64,000 bases of DNA. It comes from Streptomyces roseoviridis. GTDB lineage: Bacteria; Actinomycetota; Actinomycetes; Streptomycetales; Streptomycetaceae. The notes under the pieces were generated by a model. It was given only the letters and a program-made list of their open reading frames with translations, had not been told where the DNA came from and did not search any database. Each line of letters starts with the position of its first letter. Position 1 is the stretch's first letter. Shown in pieces: positions 18,643 to 26,993 of the stretch. Position numbers and translations under genes: made by a program. The stretch is from the NCBI RefSeq assembly GCF_039535235.1, contig NZ_BAAAWU010000001.1:2604001-2668000 (forward strand), written 5' to 3'.

Positions 18643-20739
18643 GTGACGCGAAGAGCCACCCGGGCCCTGCTGTCGGTGCTGGTGGCGGCGTGGTGGCTGG
18701 TCGGGCCCGCCGCCCAGGGCGCCCACGCCGACGACCCCGTCGAGCTGTCCCGCGAGGGGCAGATCACCGACCGGGTGGGAGCCCTCGGCGACCGGCGGGC
18801 CGCGGTGGCCGAGGCCCTGGAACGGCTCTACGACACCCGGCGGGTCCAGCTCTTCGTCGTCTACGTACGGGACTTCTCCGGCCGCGGCGCCCAGGGCTGG
18901 GCCGACGCCACCGCCGAGCGCAACGGCCTGGGCCGCGACGACGTGCTGCTCGCCGTCGCCACCCACGCCCGGCAGTACGGCTACTCCGCCGACCCCGGCG
19001 CGCGCCTCACCCAGGACCAGCTCGACGACGTGGCGCGCACCGCGATCGAACCCGCGCTGCGGCAGAACGACTGGGCGGGCGCGGCCGTCGGCGCCGCGAA
19101 CGGCTACACCGCCGTCCTCGCCGGACAGCCCGTCCCCGTCCCCGCCATCACCCCCGGCCCCGCCGACCCCGGCGGCGGCCCGTCGGGCGGCTCCGGTACG
19201 GCGACCGACCTGCTCGTGCCGGTCGTCCTGCTCGGCGGCGCGGGAGCCGTGGCGGCGTACGCGTACGTCAGGCGCCGCCGCAGGACCGTCGCCCGGACCA
19301 CCCCCGGCGGCGGCCGGGGCTGGGGTGCGCCGGCGGCTCCGGCGCAGCCCTCGCTCGGCGAGCTGGACGGGCGGGCCCGGCAGGCACTGGTCGCCACCGA
19401 CGACGCCGTGCGCACCAGCCAGGAGGAACTGGGTTTCGCGACGGCCCAGTTCGGCGAGGAGGCGACCGGTCCCTTCACCGAGGCGGTGCGGTACGCGGAG
19501 GGCGAGCTCACGGCCGCGTTCCGGCTGCGGCAGCAGCTCGACGACGCGTTCCCGGAGGACGACGCCACCCGCCGCGCGATGCTCGACGAGATCCTGAAGC
19601 GCTGCGCGGACGTCAACGCCCGCCTCGACGCCGAGTCCGAGGGCTTCGACCGGCTGCGGGCGCTGGAGCGCAACGCCCCGCAGGCGCTGGCCGCCGTGGA
19701 GAACGCCTTCCGGGAGCAGACCGGCCGGGTGGGTACGGCCGAGGCGACCCTGACCGCCCTGCGCGAGCGCTACACCGAGTCCGCGGCGGCCCCGGTCGCC
19801 GGCGACGTCGAACAGGCCAAGGACCGGCTGGTGTTCGCCACCGCCACGGTCAACGAGGCCCGGCAGCGGATCGACGCGGGCGACCACGGCGCCGCGGCCG
19901 TGCAGATCCGGGCCGCCGAGGGCGCCGTCGACCAGGCGGCCCGGCTCATCGAGGCCGTGGACCGGCGGGCCCGGGAGCTCGCCGAGGCGGCGGGCAGACT
20001 GCCCGGGGCGATCGAGGAGACCGAGGCGGACCTGGCCGACGCCCGCGGGCTGCTCCAGGGCACCGCGCAGGAGGTGTCGACGGCCGATCTGCGGGGCCGG
20101 ATCGGCCGGGCCGAGGCGGTGCTCGCCGCGGTGCGGGCGGCGGTGGACTCCGGCCGGCACGACCCGATCGACGCGCTGCGCCGGATCGAGGAGGCGGACA
20201 CGGCGCTCGACGAGGCGCTGGAGGGCGCGCGGGAGCGCGAGTCGGGGGTGCGGCGCGCCCGTGCGCTGCTCGACCAGGCGACCCTGATGGCCCGTTCGGC
20301 GGTCGGAGCGGCCGGCGACTACATCACGACGCACCGCGGCGCGGTGGGCGCCGAGGCCCGCACCCGGCTGGCCGAGGCCCAGCGGCGCCTGGACCGGGCC
20401 GGCCGGCTCGCCGCCGACGATCCGCCGTCGGCGCTCGCCGAGGCGCAGCGGGCGGACGCGCTGGCGCGGCGGGCGCAGGAGCTCGCGGAGCAGGACGTAC
20501 GGACCTATGGGAACCCGAACGGCCTGGGCGGTGTAACAGGGGTGGGAGGTGCCGGTGGCGGCGGGCTCGGTGGAGCCGTGCTGGGCGGCATCATCCTCGG
20601 CGGACTGTTCGGGGGAGGTCGTGGTGGGGGTTTCGGTGGTCATGGCGGGGGTTTCGGGGGCGGCGGCTTCGGCGGCGGTCCGGGCAGCTTCGGCGGCGGC
20701 GGGACGCGTGGCCGGCTGGGCGGCGGGGGTCGTTTCTGA
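18643..20739 (+). CDS. TPM-domain (YgcG-like) exported protein with glycine-rich tail
   Basis: A 698-aa envelope protein. The start is placed at GTG 18643 (VTRRATRALLSVLVAAWW), directly followed by a signal peptide ending near AHADDP. Residues about 35-165 form a TPM domain (ITDRVGALGDRR, LYDTRRVQLFVVYVRDFSG, GRDDVLLAVA). A membrane segment follows (ATDLLVPVVLLGGAGAVAAYAYV, near 190-212), then a long helical region rich in Ala, Arg and Glu, and a tail of Gly/Phe repeats. The next gene is PspA, and TPM and PspA proteins are often neighbours in envelope-stress modules. Confidence 0.85.
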   Translation: MTRRATRALLSVLVAAWWLVGPAAQGAHADDPVELSREGQITDRVGALGDRRAAVAEALERLYDTRRVQLFVVYVRDFSGRGAQGWADATAERNGLGRDDVLLAVATHARQYGYSADPGARLTQDQLDDVARTAIEPALRQNDWAGAAVGAANGYTAVLAGQPVPVPAITPGPADPGGGPSGGSGTATDLLVPVVLLGGAGAVAAYAYVRRRRRTVARTTPGGGRGWGAPAAPAQPSLGELDGRARQALVATDDAVRTSQEELGFATAQFGEEATGPFTEAVRYAEGELTAAFRLRQQLDDAFPEDDATRRAMLDEILKRCADVNARLDAESEGFDRLRALERNAPQALAAVENAFREQTGRVGTAEATLTALRERYTESAAAPVAGDVEQAKDRLVFATATVNEARQRIDAGDHGAAAVQIRAAEGAVDQAARLIEAVDRRARELAEAAGRLPGAIEETEADLADARGLLQGTAQEVSTADLRGRIGRAEAVLAAVRAAVDSGRHDPIDALRRIEEADTALDEALEGARERESGVRRARALLDQATLMARSAVGAAGDYITTHRGAVGAEARTRLAEAQRRLDRAGRLAADDPPSALAEAQRADALARRAQELAEQDVRTYGNPNGLGGVTGVGGAGGGGLGGAVLGGIILGGLFGGGRGGGFGGHGGGFGGGGFGGGPGSFGGGGTRGRLGGGGRF

Positions 20740-20786
20740 CCTCGCTCTTTCACTCGTGTCCCGTCTTGTGCGCAAGGAGAGCGTCC

Positions 20787-21497
20787 ATGAGCAAGCAGAC
20801 CATCCTCGGCCGCGTCGCCCAGCTGGCGAAGGCCAACATCAACGCCCTGCTGGACCAGGCGGAGGATCCGCAGAAGATGCTGGACCAGCTGATCCGCGAC
20901 TACGCGAGCAACATCTCGGAGGCGGAGGAGGCGGTCGCGGCGACCATCGGCAATCTGCGGCTGATGGAGCAGGACCACCAGGAGGACGTGGCGGCGGCGC
21001 GGGAGTGGGGCGAGAAGGCCCTGGCCGCGAGTCGCAAGGCCGACGGGCTGAGGGCCGAGGGCCGGGCGGAGGAGGCGGACCGCTTCGACCATCTGGCGAA
21101 GATCGCGCTGGGCCGGCAGCTCCAGTCGGAGAAGGAGGCGAGGACGGCCGAGCCGGCCATCGCCGCCCAGACCGAGGTGGTGGACAAGCTCAAGAGCGGC
21201 CTGGAGCAGATGAAGGGGAAGCTGGGCGAGCTCCAGGCCAAGCGCGACGAGCTGGTCGCGCGAGCCAAGTCGGCGCAGGCGCGGAACACGATGATGGACG
21301 CGGTGAAGAGCGTCGACGTCCTGGACCCGACGAGCGAGCTGAGCCGCTTCGAGGACAAGGTCCGCCGGGAGGAGGCGAGGGCGATGGGAAAGCAGGAGCT
21401 GGCCGCCTCCTCGCTGGACGCCCAGTTCGAGCAGCTGGACGCCCTCGGCGACGAGGCGGAGATCGCGGCCCGGCTCGCCGCGCTCAAGGCCGCCTGA
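20787..21497 (+). CDS. PspA/IM30 family membrane-stress protein
   Basis: A 236-aa helical protein. The start is ATG 20787 with AAGGAGA 8 bases upstream. Starts MSKQTILGRVAQLAKANINA, the usual N-terminal amphipathic helix of PspA/IM30, then a long coiled coil (LLDQAEDPQKMLDQLIRDYA, and the AAREWGEKALAASRKADGLR region). PspA assembles on the inner face of the cytoplasmic membrane and preserves its integrity. It lies 47 bp downstream of the TPM-domain gene, most likely in one operon. Confidence 0.92.
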   Translation: MSKQTILGRVAQLAKANINALLDQAEDPQKMLDQLIRDYASNISEAEEAVAATIGNLRLMEQDHQEDVAAAREWGEKALAASRKADGLRAEGRAEEADRFDHLAKIALGRQLQSEKEARTAEPAIAAQTEVVDKLKSGLEQMKGKLGELQAKRDELVARAKSAQARNTMMDAVKSVDVLDPTSELSRFEDKVRREEARAMGKQELAASSLDAQFEQLDALGDEAEIAARLAALKAA

Positions 21498-21533
21498 CCG
21501 GCGCGGCCGGCCGGGCCGGTCAGGCGGTGCGGC

Positions 21534-21588
21534 GGGCCGGTGCCGGGGAGCGGGCCGGTGCCGGAGGGCGGGCCGGTGCCGGAGGGCG
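21534..21588. repeat. Three tandem 18-bp units between convergent genes
   Basis: Units beginning GGGCCGGTGCCGG start at 21534, 21552 and 21570, with period 18. They fill the short gap between the pspA-like gene and the convergent phosphatase gene. A second 18-bp-period array lies at 31022-31080. Confidence 0.75.
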
Positions 21589-21598
21589 GGCCCGCTGC

Positions 21599-24262
21599 TC
21601 AGAACATGCTGAGCAGCTGGTCGACCGTCGGTTCGGCGAGACCGTCTCCGTCCGGCAGGGGCAGTTCGAACCAGACGGTCTTGCCGCGCGGGGTGCGGCG
21701 CGAGCCCCAGGCGGCGCTGAGCAGTCCCACCAGTTGCAGGCCGCGGCCGCCCTCGTCGGTGTCCTTGGCGCGGCGGCGCCGTGGCTGGACGAGCCCGGCG
21801 TCCCACACCTCGCAGACCAGGGTGCGGTCGCGCAGCAGCCGCAGCCGGATCTCGCCCTCGCCGTAGCGCAGCGCGTTGGTGACGAGCTCGCTGACGAGCA
21901 GTTCGACGGTGTCCACCAGCGGTTCCAGCTCCCAGCCGGTGAGCTGGGCCCGGGCCAGTTCGCGGGCCCGGCCGACCGAGCGGGGCTCCCTGGGGAGCCG
22001 CCAGTCGCCCACGGCCTCGCTGGGCAGGCCCTGGATCCGGGCCATGAGCAGGGCGATGTCGTCCTCGCCGTGGTGGGTGTCGAGGGTGGTCAGGACGTGG
22101 TCGCAGACGTCCTCGAGGGGGCGGCCGGGGTTGGCGAGCGCGCTGCGGAAGGCGCTCAGGCCCTCGTCGAGGGGATGGTCGCGGGACTCGACGAGCCCGT
22201 CGGTGTAGAGGGCGAGCAGCGCGCCTTCGGGCAGCTCCACCTCGACCTCCTCGAAGGGCTCGCCGCCGACGCCGAGCGGCATCCCGGGGGGTACGTCGAG
22301 CAGCAGGGCCTCCTCGCCGGGTTCGAGGAGCACGGGCGGCAGGTGGCCCGCGTTGGCGAAGGTGCAGCGGCGGGTGACCGGGTCGTAGACGGCGTAGACG
22401 CAGGTGGCGAGGTAGACCTCGGACAGTTCGGGGCCGCGGGCCTTGTGGTGGGCGCGGGCGGACTGCTGGGCCCCGGCGGGGGCGCCGAGGCCGCGGGCGA
22501 TCTCGTCGAGGTGGGACAGCACCTCGGCGGGTTCGAGGTCGAGCTGGGCGAGGGTGCGCACGGCGGTGCGCAGTTCGCCCATGGCGACGGCGGCCCGCAG
22601 GCCGCGGCCCATGACGTCACCGATGACGAGGGCGGTGCGGTGGCCGGGCAGTTCGATGACGTCGAACCAGTCGCCGCCGACCTCGGAGCCGACGGTGCCG
22701 GGCAGATAGCGGCAGGCGATGTCGAGCCCGGCGGCCTCCGGGTCGCCGGGCGGCAGGAGGCTGCGCTGGAGGATGAGGGCCCGCTCGTGCTCGCGCCGGT
22801 AGAGGCGGGCGTTGTCGATGCAGACGGCGGCGCGGGAGGCCAGTTCGACGGCGAGCGCGCGGTCGCGTTCGCCGAAGGGCTCGCTGCCCTTGGTCCGGGA
22901 GAACTGGACGAGTCCGACGACGGTGTCGTGGGCGACCATCGGGACCACGAGGGTGGACTGGACGAGGCTGCCGTCCGGTCCGGGCACGGTGCGCAGGCGG
23001 CCGGTGCGCAGGGCGCCCGCGCAGGGCGAGTTGAACGGGTAGCGGTGGACGGAGCCGACCTGGACGGGTCCGTCGTCGCAGCACACGTCTGCGGGCGGGG
23101 CGGTGTGCCGGCCGTGCCCGGTCCCCCCGCCGGCCGGCCCCGTCGCCTCCGGCGCGCCGTCCCCCGGGGTCACGTCCTCCGTACTGCTGCGCGGTTTTGC
23201 GACGCGTACGGGGGCGTCGGCGACGGCGCTGGCGACGGCGACCCGGCGCAGCTCGGCGCTGCCCGCTCCGTAGCCGACGTCATGGGAGCTGCCCCAGCGC
23301 CCGGGCGGGGCCTCGTCACCGGTGAGCAGGCCCTGGTAGAGGTCGACGGCGGCGAGGTCGCAGAAACCGGGGACGGCGACGTCGAGGAGTTCGCGGGCGG
23401 TGGCCTCCAGGTCGAGGGAGTTTCCTATGCGGGAGCCGGCCTGGTTGAGGAGGGCGAGGTTGCGGCGGGCGCTGGCGGCCTCGCGGGCGGCGTTGTGCCG
23501 GCGGGTGACGTCGATGCCGAGACCGGCGACGCCGATCGGGCGGCCGGAGCCGCTGTGCACGCGGTAGAGGTTGACCGACCAGTGGCGCCGGTCGCTGGAG
23601 CCGGGTGCGGCGCCGACGATCTGGAGGTCGGCCACGGACTCGCCGGTCTCCAGGACCTTCTTCAGCGCGGCGGTCATCCGGTCCGCCTCGGGCCGGGCGA
23701 GGTAGTCGTGGACGGTGCGGCCTCGGTGGTCGTCGGCGGAGCCGCCGAAGACGGTGGCGAAGCGGCGGTTGGCGCGCTTCACGGTCAGGTCGGTGCCGAA
23801 GAGGAGAAAGCCGAAGGGGGATTGGCCGAATATGGCCTGCGAGGCGGCGAGGTCCGTCTCGATGCGGCGCAGGGCCCGCACGTCGACCACGATGCACAGC
23901 GCCGCGCGTTCCCCGGTCTGCGTCTCGCTCGGCATCACGTACAGCTCGGCGAGGCCCTGGCGCCGGTCCTCGCCCGGGATGTGGAAGGGGACGAGGCCCG
24001 TCCACTCCTTGCCGTCGAGGATCTCCCGGACCCGGTGGTGTCCGCGGTCGCGCAGGTCGGCGGGCATGAAGGCCTCGACCGGATCCTTGCCCCTGGCCTC
24101 TTCGGCGGTGACTCCGAAGAGCTCGACGGCGCGCCTGCTCCACTGGTCGACGAGCCCGTCGGGGCCTATCGAAAAGGAGGCGACCCGGATGTAGTCATAG
24201 ATGGATCCGGGCGGGCTGCTCTGCCACACGACACCGCTCGCCGTCTCAGGTATCTCGCTCAC
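21599..24262 (-). CDS. PAS-PAS-GAF-PP2C(SpoIIE)-HATPase signalling phosphatase
   Basis: An 887-aa cytoplasmic multidomain regulator. Residues about 20-120 and 135-255 read as PAS domains, about 265-475 as GAF (VAHDTVVGLVQFSR, ELASRAAVCIDNARLYRREH), and about 500-715 as a PP2C/SpoIIE phosphatase with EVGGDWFDV and VIGDVMGRGLRAAVAMGELR, which carry metal-binding Asp residues. The C-terminal HATPase_c domain has LVSELVTNALRYGEG and DEGGRGLQLV. This layout combines phosphatase and anti-sigma-kinase-like modules, typical of Streptomyces partner-switching of sigma factors. A related stand-alone HATPase is encoded 144 bp upstream on the same strand. Cognate sigma factor and anti-anti-sigma factor are not in the window. 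Confidence 0.9.
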   Translation of the reverse strand: MSEIPETASGVVWQSSPPGSIYDYIRVASFSIGPDGLVDQWSRRAVELFGVTAEEARGKDPVEAFMPADLRDRGHHRVREILDGKEWTGLVPFHIPGEDRRQGLAELYVMPSETQTGERAALCIVVDVRALRRIETDLAASQAIFGQSPFGFLLFGTDLTVKRANRRFATVFGGSADDHRGRTVHDYLARPEADRMTAALKKVLETGESVADLQIVGAAPGSSDRRHWSVNLYRVHSGSGRPIGVAGLGIDVTRRHNAAREAASARRNLALLNQAGSRIGNSLDLEATARELLDVAVPGFCDLAAVDLYQGLLTGDEAPPGRWGSSHDVGYGAGSAELRRVAVASAVADAPVRVAKPRSSTEDVTPGDGAPEATGPAGGGTGHGRHTAPPADVCCDDGPVQVGSVHRYPFNSPCAGALRTGRLRTVPGPDGSLVQSTLVVPMVAHDTVVGLVQFSRTKGSEPFGERDRALAVELASRAAVCIDNARLYRREHERALILQRSLLPPGDPEAAGLDIACRYLPGTVGSEVGGDWFDVIELPGHRTALVIGDVMGRGLRAAVAMGELRTAVRTLAQLDLEPAEVLSHLDEIARGLGAPAGAQQSARAHHKARGPELSEVYLATCVYAVYDPVTRRCTFANAGHLPPVLLEPGEEALLLDVPPGMPLGVGGEPFEEVEVELPEGALLALYTDGLVESRDHPLDEGLSAFRSALANPGRPLEDVCDHVLTTLDTHHGEDDIALLMARIQGLPSEAVGDWRLPREPRSVGRARELARAQLTGWELEPLVDTVELLVSELVTNALRYGEGEIRLRLLRDRTLVCEVWDAGLVQPRRRRAKDTDEGGRGLQLVGLLSAAWGSRRTPRGKTVWFELPLPDGDGLAEPTVDQLLSMF

Positions 24263-24406
24263 GCGACCGTCCCCTCCAGCTCACCGCACCGGACCGGCCA
24301 TGACGGCAGTATTCAGCACCATGGCCCCCGTCGGCACGACGTTCACGATCACAGGGTGGTCTCGTTCGTTTCCGGCCGAGGCCCGCTGATCGTCGTCCCA
24401 CCCTCT

Positions 24407-24838
24407 TTACTCACCAGGCAAGGCCAGCTCGAACCACACGGTTTTCCCGGTCCGTCCCGCTCGGGTGCCCCAGCGGCGGGCGGAACCGGCCACGAGCTGG
24501 AGTCCGCGGCCCCCTTCGTCGTCGGGTCCGGCGGGGCGTTCGGTCGGTCCGTCCGGAAGCGGATCCGACACCTCCACGAGGAGGGCGGGGCCCTGACCGG
24601 GGCCGGGGCCGTCGGGCCCGCGGCGGAGCAGGCGGACGCCGATGGGCCCGGAGGCATAGCGCAGGGAGTTGGTGACCAGCTCGCTGACCAGCAGGACGGT
24701 CACGTCCCCGATCACCGCGTCGAGCTGCCAGGCCCTCAGGGTGTCCCGCACCGCGTGGCGGGCGGTGCGCACCGCGTCGGCCTCCGCGGGGAAGTGCCAC
24801 TCGGCGCGGTCGCCTTCGGTGTCGATCACGGGGCCCAC
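24407..24838 (-). CDS. Stand-alone HATPase (anti-sigma-kinase-like) regulatory protein
   Basis: A 143-aa ATP-binding protein of the RsbW/HATPase_c_2 type. The N box LLVSELVTNSLRYASGPIGV and G box DDEGGRGLQLVAGSARRWGT are clear. It closely matches the C-terminal domain of the 887-aa phosphatase just downstream, including the ending GKTVWFELALPGE against GKTVWFELPLPDG. A duplication or domain exchange between them is likely. Start GTG 24838. It probably binds or phosphorylates an anti-sigma factor antagonist; partners unknown. Confidence 0.88.
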   Translation of the reverse strand: MGPVIDTEGDRAEWHFPAEADAVRTARHAVRDTLRAWQLDAVIGDVTVLLVSELVTNSLRYASGPIGVRLLRRGPDGPGPGQGPALLVEVSDPLPDGPTERPAGPDDEGGRGLQLVAGSARRWGTRAGRTGKTVWFELALPGE

Positions 24839-24938
24839 GTCCTATTTCGGGGGGTTAGTCAGGACATACCCGAAATTTGGAGTGGGATATCGCGCCGGGC
24901 GCGCCAGTCGGCGCGCGGTGGCACGAACGGCGTAGGGG

Positions 24939-25514
24939 TCAGCGGCGCACGCCGCCGGACGGCCCCGCGGTCGGGCTGGAGCGGGTCGGATCGGTTCCAG
25001 TGTCGGTCGGGGCGGTGGTCGCGGCGTCCGTCGGGCCGGTGGGCGCGGCGCCCGCCGAGGCGACGGGTGCGGCACCGGCCGGGCCGGTGAGCGCGGTGCC
25101 GGTGGAGGTGGCGGGCAGCAGGCGTGCGGCCTCGGCGACGGCGGGGCGGTCCTGGTCGAGCCAGTCGACGGAGTCCAGCTCGTGACGGTCCAGCCAGCGC
25201 AGCTCGTCGTGGTCCTCCAGCGGTCGCGGCTCGCCGGAGCGCAGCCGGGCGGCCCACACCCGCAGGACGTAACCGGGCTTCAGCGGCCACTCGCCGGGAA
25301 GGCGCTCACCGACCTCGGCCTCGATGCCGAGTTCCTCGCGCAACTCCCTGACCAGGGCCTCCTCGGGAGTCTCCCCCGACTCCAGCTTGCCGCCGGGCAG
25401 CTCCCAGCGTCCCGCGAGCTCGGCGGGCGCGCTGCGCCGCGCGGCGAGAAGCCGCCCGCGGTGACAGAGGGCCCCGGCGACGACCACGACAGGGCCGGTA
25501 GTGCGATCGGTCAT
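24939..25514 (-). CDS. Nudix hydrolase, MutT-like, with repetitive C-terminal tail
   Basis: A 191-aa protein. The Nudix box GGKLESGETPEEALVRELRE plus ELGI is complete, at about residues 37-60, and supplies the metal-binding Glu residues. N-terminal VVVVAGALCHRGRLLAARRS is typical of MutT-like (d)NTP pyrophosphatases. The fold should end near residue 135; the last 55 residues are a low-complexity Ala/Thr/Pro/Gly run (GAAPVASAGAAPTGP and similar), with matching repetition in the DNA. The tail is probably disordered and may vary between strains. Substrate not predictable. Confidence 0.92.
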   Translation of the reverse strand: MTDRTTGPVVVVAGALCHRGRLLAARRSAPAELAGRWELPGGKLESGETPEEALVRELREELGIEAEVGERLPGEWPLKPGYVLRVWAARLRSGEPRPLEDHDELRWLDRHELDSVDWLDQDRPAVAEAARLLPATSTGTALTGPAGAAPVASAGAAPTGPTDAATTAPTDTGTDPTRSSPTAGPSGGVRR

Positions 25515-25648
25515 ACCCGGAGCCTAGGGGGTGGCGACGGCGCGGGCCCACGACCGGTCGGCGCGCGCCCGACGGCCCGCGGCGGACGCCCTGCGGCCGG
25601 CGGTCCCCGCCGGTGGTCGGGCGGGGGCCGCCGGCCGGTGACCCGGGG

Positions 25649-25831
25649 TCAGAGCGCGGGCTGACTGATGCGCTCCACCACATAGAGCTGCTCGTGCCGC
25701 CCACGGGCGTGGAGACTGTCGGCGATCTTCTGGGCTTCGTCCTCGGTCGCGTACCGGCCGACGCGGTAGCGGTTGCCGTTGTCGTCCTGCCGAATGACCA
25801 GCCAGGGAAGGACGGGACCGCTGTCGCTCAT
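25649..25831 (-). CDS. Small SPOR-like domain protein
   Basis: A 60-aa protein, MSDSGPVLPWLVIRQDDNGN, followed by RYRVGRYATEDEAQKIADSL and a short tail. The pattern (strand, helix with alternating Ala/Ile/Ala/Leu, strand LYVVERI) matches a minimal SPOR-like fold. No signal peptide. Conserved stand-alone genes of this size are common in Streptomyces. GGAGAAG-like bases before the start (25832-25845) support the ATG. Function unknown; it might bind peptidoglycan only if it is exported, which the sequence does not suggest. Confidence 0.8.
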   Translation of the reverse strand: MSDSGPVLPWLVIRQDDNGNRYRVGRYATEDEAQKIADSLHARGRHEQLYVVERISQPAL

Positions 25832-26010
25832 CGGACTTCTCCCTCCGCCGGGCCGACCGTTTCTAACGATCTCCTGGAAACCCCAATCCGCATATGCCCG
25901 ACCTTACGCCTGACCTTTACACAGCGGATACGGGTTTTCACAAAGAGATACGTATCTGGCCAGTAACAAGCGGTGGACGGCCGGAGGCAGGGCCGCGGAA
26001 CCGCCCGGCC

Positions 26011-26763
26011 TCAGCGGACCGGCAGGTGATAGGCGATCCTGTAGCGGTCGGCCGGGACGACCACGTCGGCGGTCTCGACCGCGCGGCCCGAGGCGTAATA
26101 CGTCCGCTCGATGACCATCACCACATGGCCGGGGACGCCGCCGAGGGTGAGGAGCTCCTCCGCGAGGCCGGGACGGGCGCCGACCTCCTCGACCACGTTG
26201 TCCACCACCACGTCGATCGCCGCCATCCGCTCGACCACGCCGGAACCGCCCAGCGGGCCCTCCTCGGGCAGCATCACGGGGGTCCGGCCGGTGACCGACA
26301 GCGGCTCCCAGGAGGTGGAGAGCATCATCGCCTCGCCCGCGTCCCGGAAGACGTACCGGGTGCGCATGACCCGCTCGCCCGGCTCGATGCCCAGCCGGGC
26401 GGCGACCTCGGCGCTCGCCGGTTCCTGCTCGCTCGCCGACTCCCAGGTCCCGCGCGCCCCTTCGGCCGCCTGCTCCTGCCGGAAGGGATTGGCGCCCGCC
26501 GAGGGCCGATAACCGGAGCGGGCGATCCGGCGCGGCACGGGACGCTCGCGCACATAGGTCCCCGAGCCGGAGCGGCCCTCGACCAGCCCCTCGGCCATCA
26601 GGACCTTGCGCGCCTCCAGTGCGACGGTGTCCGAAACCCCGTACTCCTCGCGGATGCGCGCCTGCGAGGGGAGCCGGGTGTGCGGAGGAAGCGAGCCGTT
26701 AGCGATCTTCTCCCGGAGATCGCTCGCCACGCGCAGATAGGCCGGCTGCTCACCGAACGTCAC
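26011..26763 (-). CDS. GntR/HutC-family transcriptional regulator
   Basis: A 250-aa DNA-binding protein. Residues about 8-75 are a GntR winged helix (PAYLRVASDLREKIANGSLP, LPSQARIREEYGVSDTVALE, GSGTYVRERP). Residues about 95-245 form a UTRA effector domain (GERVMRTRYVFRDAGEAMML, VMVIERTYYASGRAVETADV). It is divergent from the chitinase gene but is not DasR: the N-terminus and gene context differ. It may regulate itself and possibly its neighbour. Ligand unknown; UTRA domains usually bind small metabolites such as amino sugars or amino acids. Confidence 0.9.
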   Translation of the reverse strand: MTFGEQPAYLRVASDLREKIANGSLPPHTRLPSQARIREEYGVSDTVALEARKVLMAEGLVEGRSGSGTYVRERPVPRRIARSGYRPSAGANPFRQEQAAEGARGTWESASEQEPASAEVAARLGIEPGERVMRTRYVFRDAGEAMMLSTSWEPLSVTGRTPVMLPEEGPLGGSGVVERMAAIDVVVDNVVEEVGARPGLAEELLTLGGVPGHVVMVIERTYYASGRAVETADVVVPADRYRIAYHLPVR

Positions 26764-26913
26764 TGGACACTCCCCTCAGCTTGACTGTCAGCTACAGCGT
26801 GACAACCGAGGGTGTACAGCCGCAAGCATGGGCCAAGGTTTCACCCGAAGTGATGATTTGCCTTTACGTGGACCCTTACCGCAGGTATAGCCACCGAACT
26901 GCCGTCGGAATCC

Positions 26914-26942
26914 TTGACGTTAATGGTCCAGACCAATACGTT
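26914..26942 (+). promoter_or_regulatory. Candidate chitinase promoter
   Basis: A -35 hexamer TTGACG (26914-26919), 17-bp spacer and -10 TACGTT (26937-26942). The DasR-type palindrome lies entirely inside the spacer. The promoter is 52 bp upstream of the chitinase start codon. Confidence 0.6.
26924..26935. promoter_or_regulatory. DasR-responsive element (dre-like operator)
   Basis: TGGTCCAGACCA, one base from the published dre core TGGTCTAGACCA and identical in type to the 12-bp repeats known upstream of Streptomyces chitinase genes. It lies between the -35 and -10 boxes, so binding should block transcription. DasR releases DNA on binding glucosamine-6-phosphate, which would link chitinase expression to N-acetylglucosamine supply. 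Confidence 0.85.
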
Positions 26943-26993
26943 CCTGTCGCACCGCTCTCCCTTCCGGCACGCACCCGCACAGGAACGAGCCCC

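Noticed and set aside
20549..25090. A 1513-codon open frame on the plus strand
   Set aside because: It runs antisense across the phosphatase and neighbouring genes, its product is low-complexity Gly/Val/Ala/Arg-rich, and the real genes on the other strand have clear domains.
26011..26763. Identification of the GntR regulator next to the chitinase gene as DasR
   Set aside because: The N-terminal sequence and gene context do not match DasR, which lies beside the das transporter genes. The nearby dre site is probably bound by DasR encoded elsewhere.
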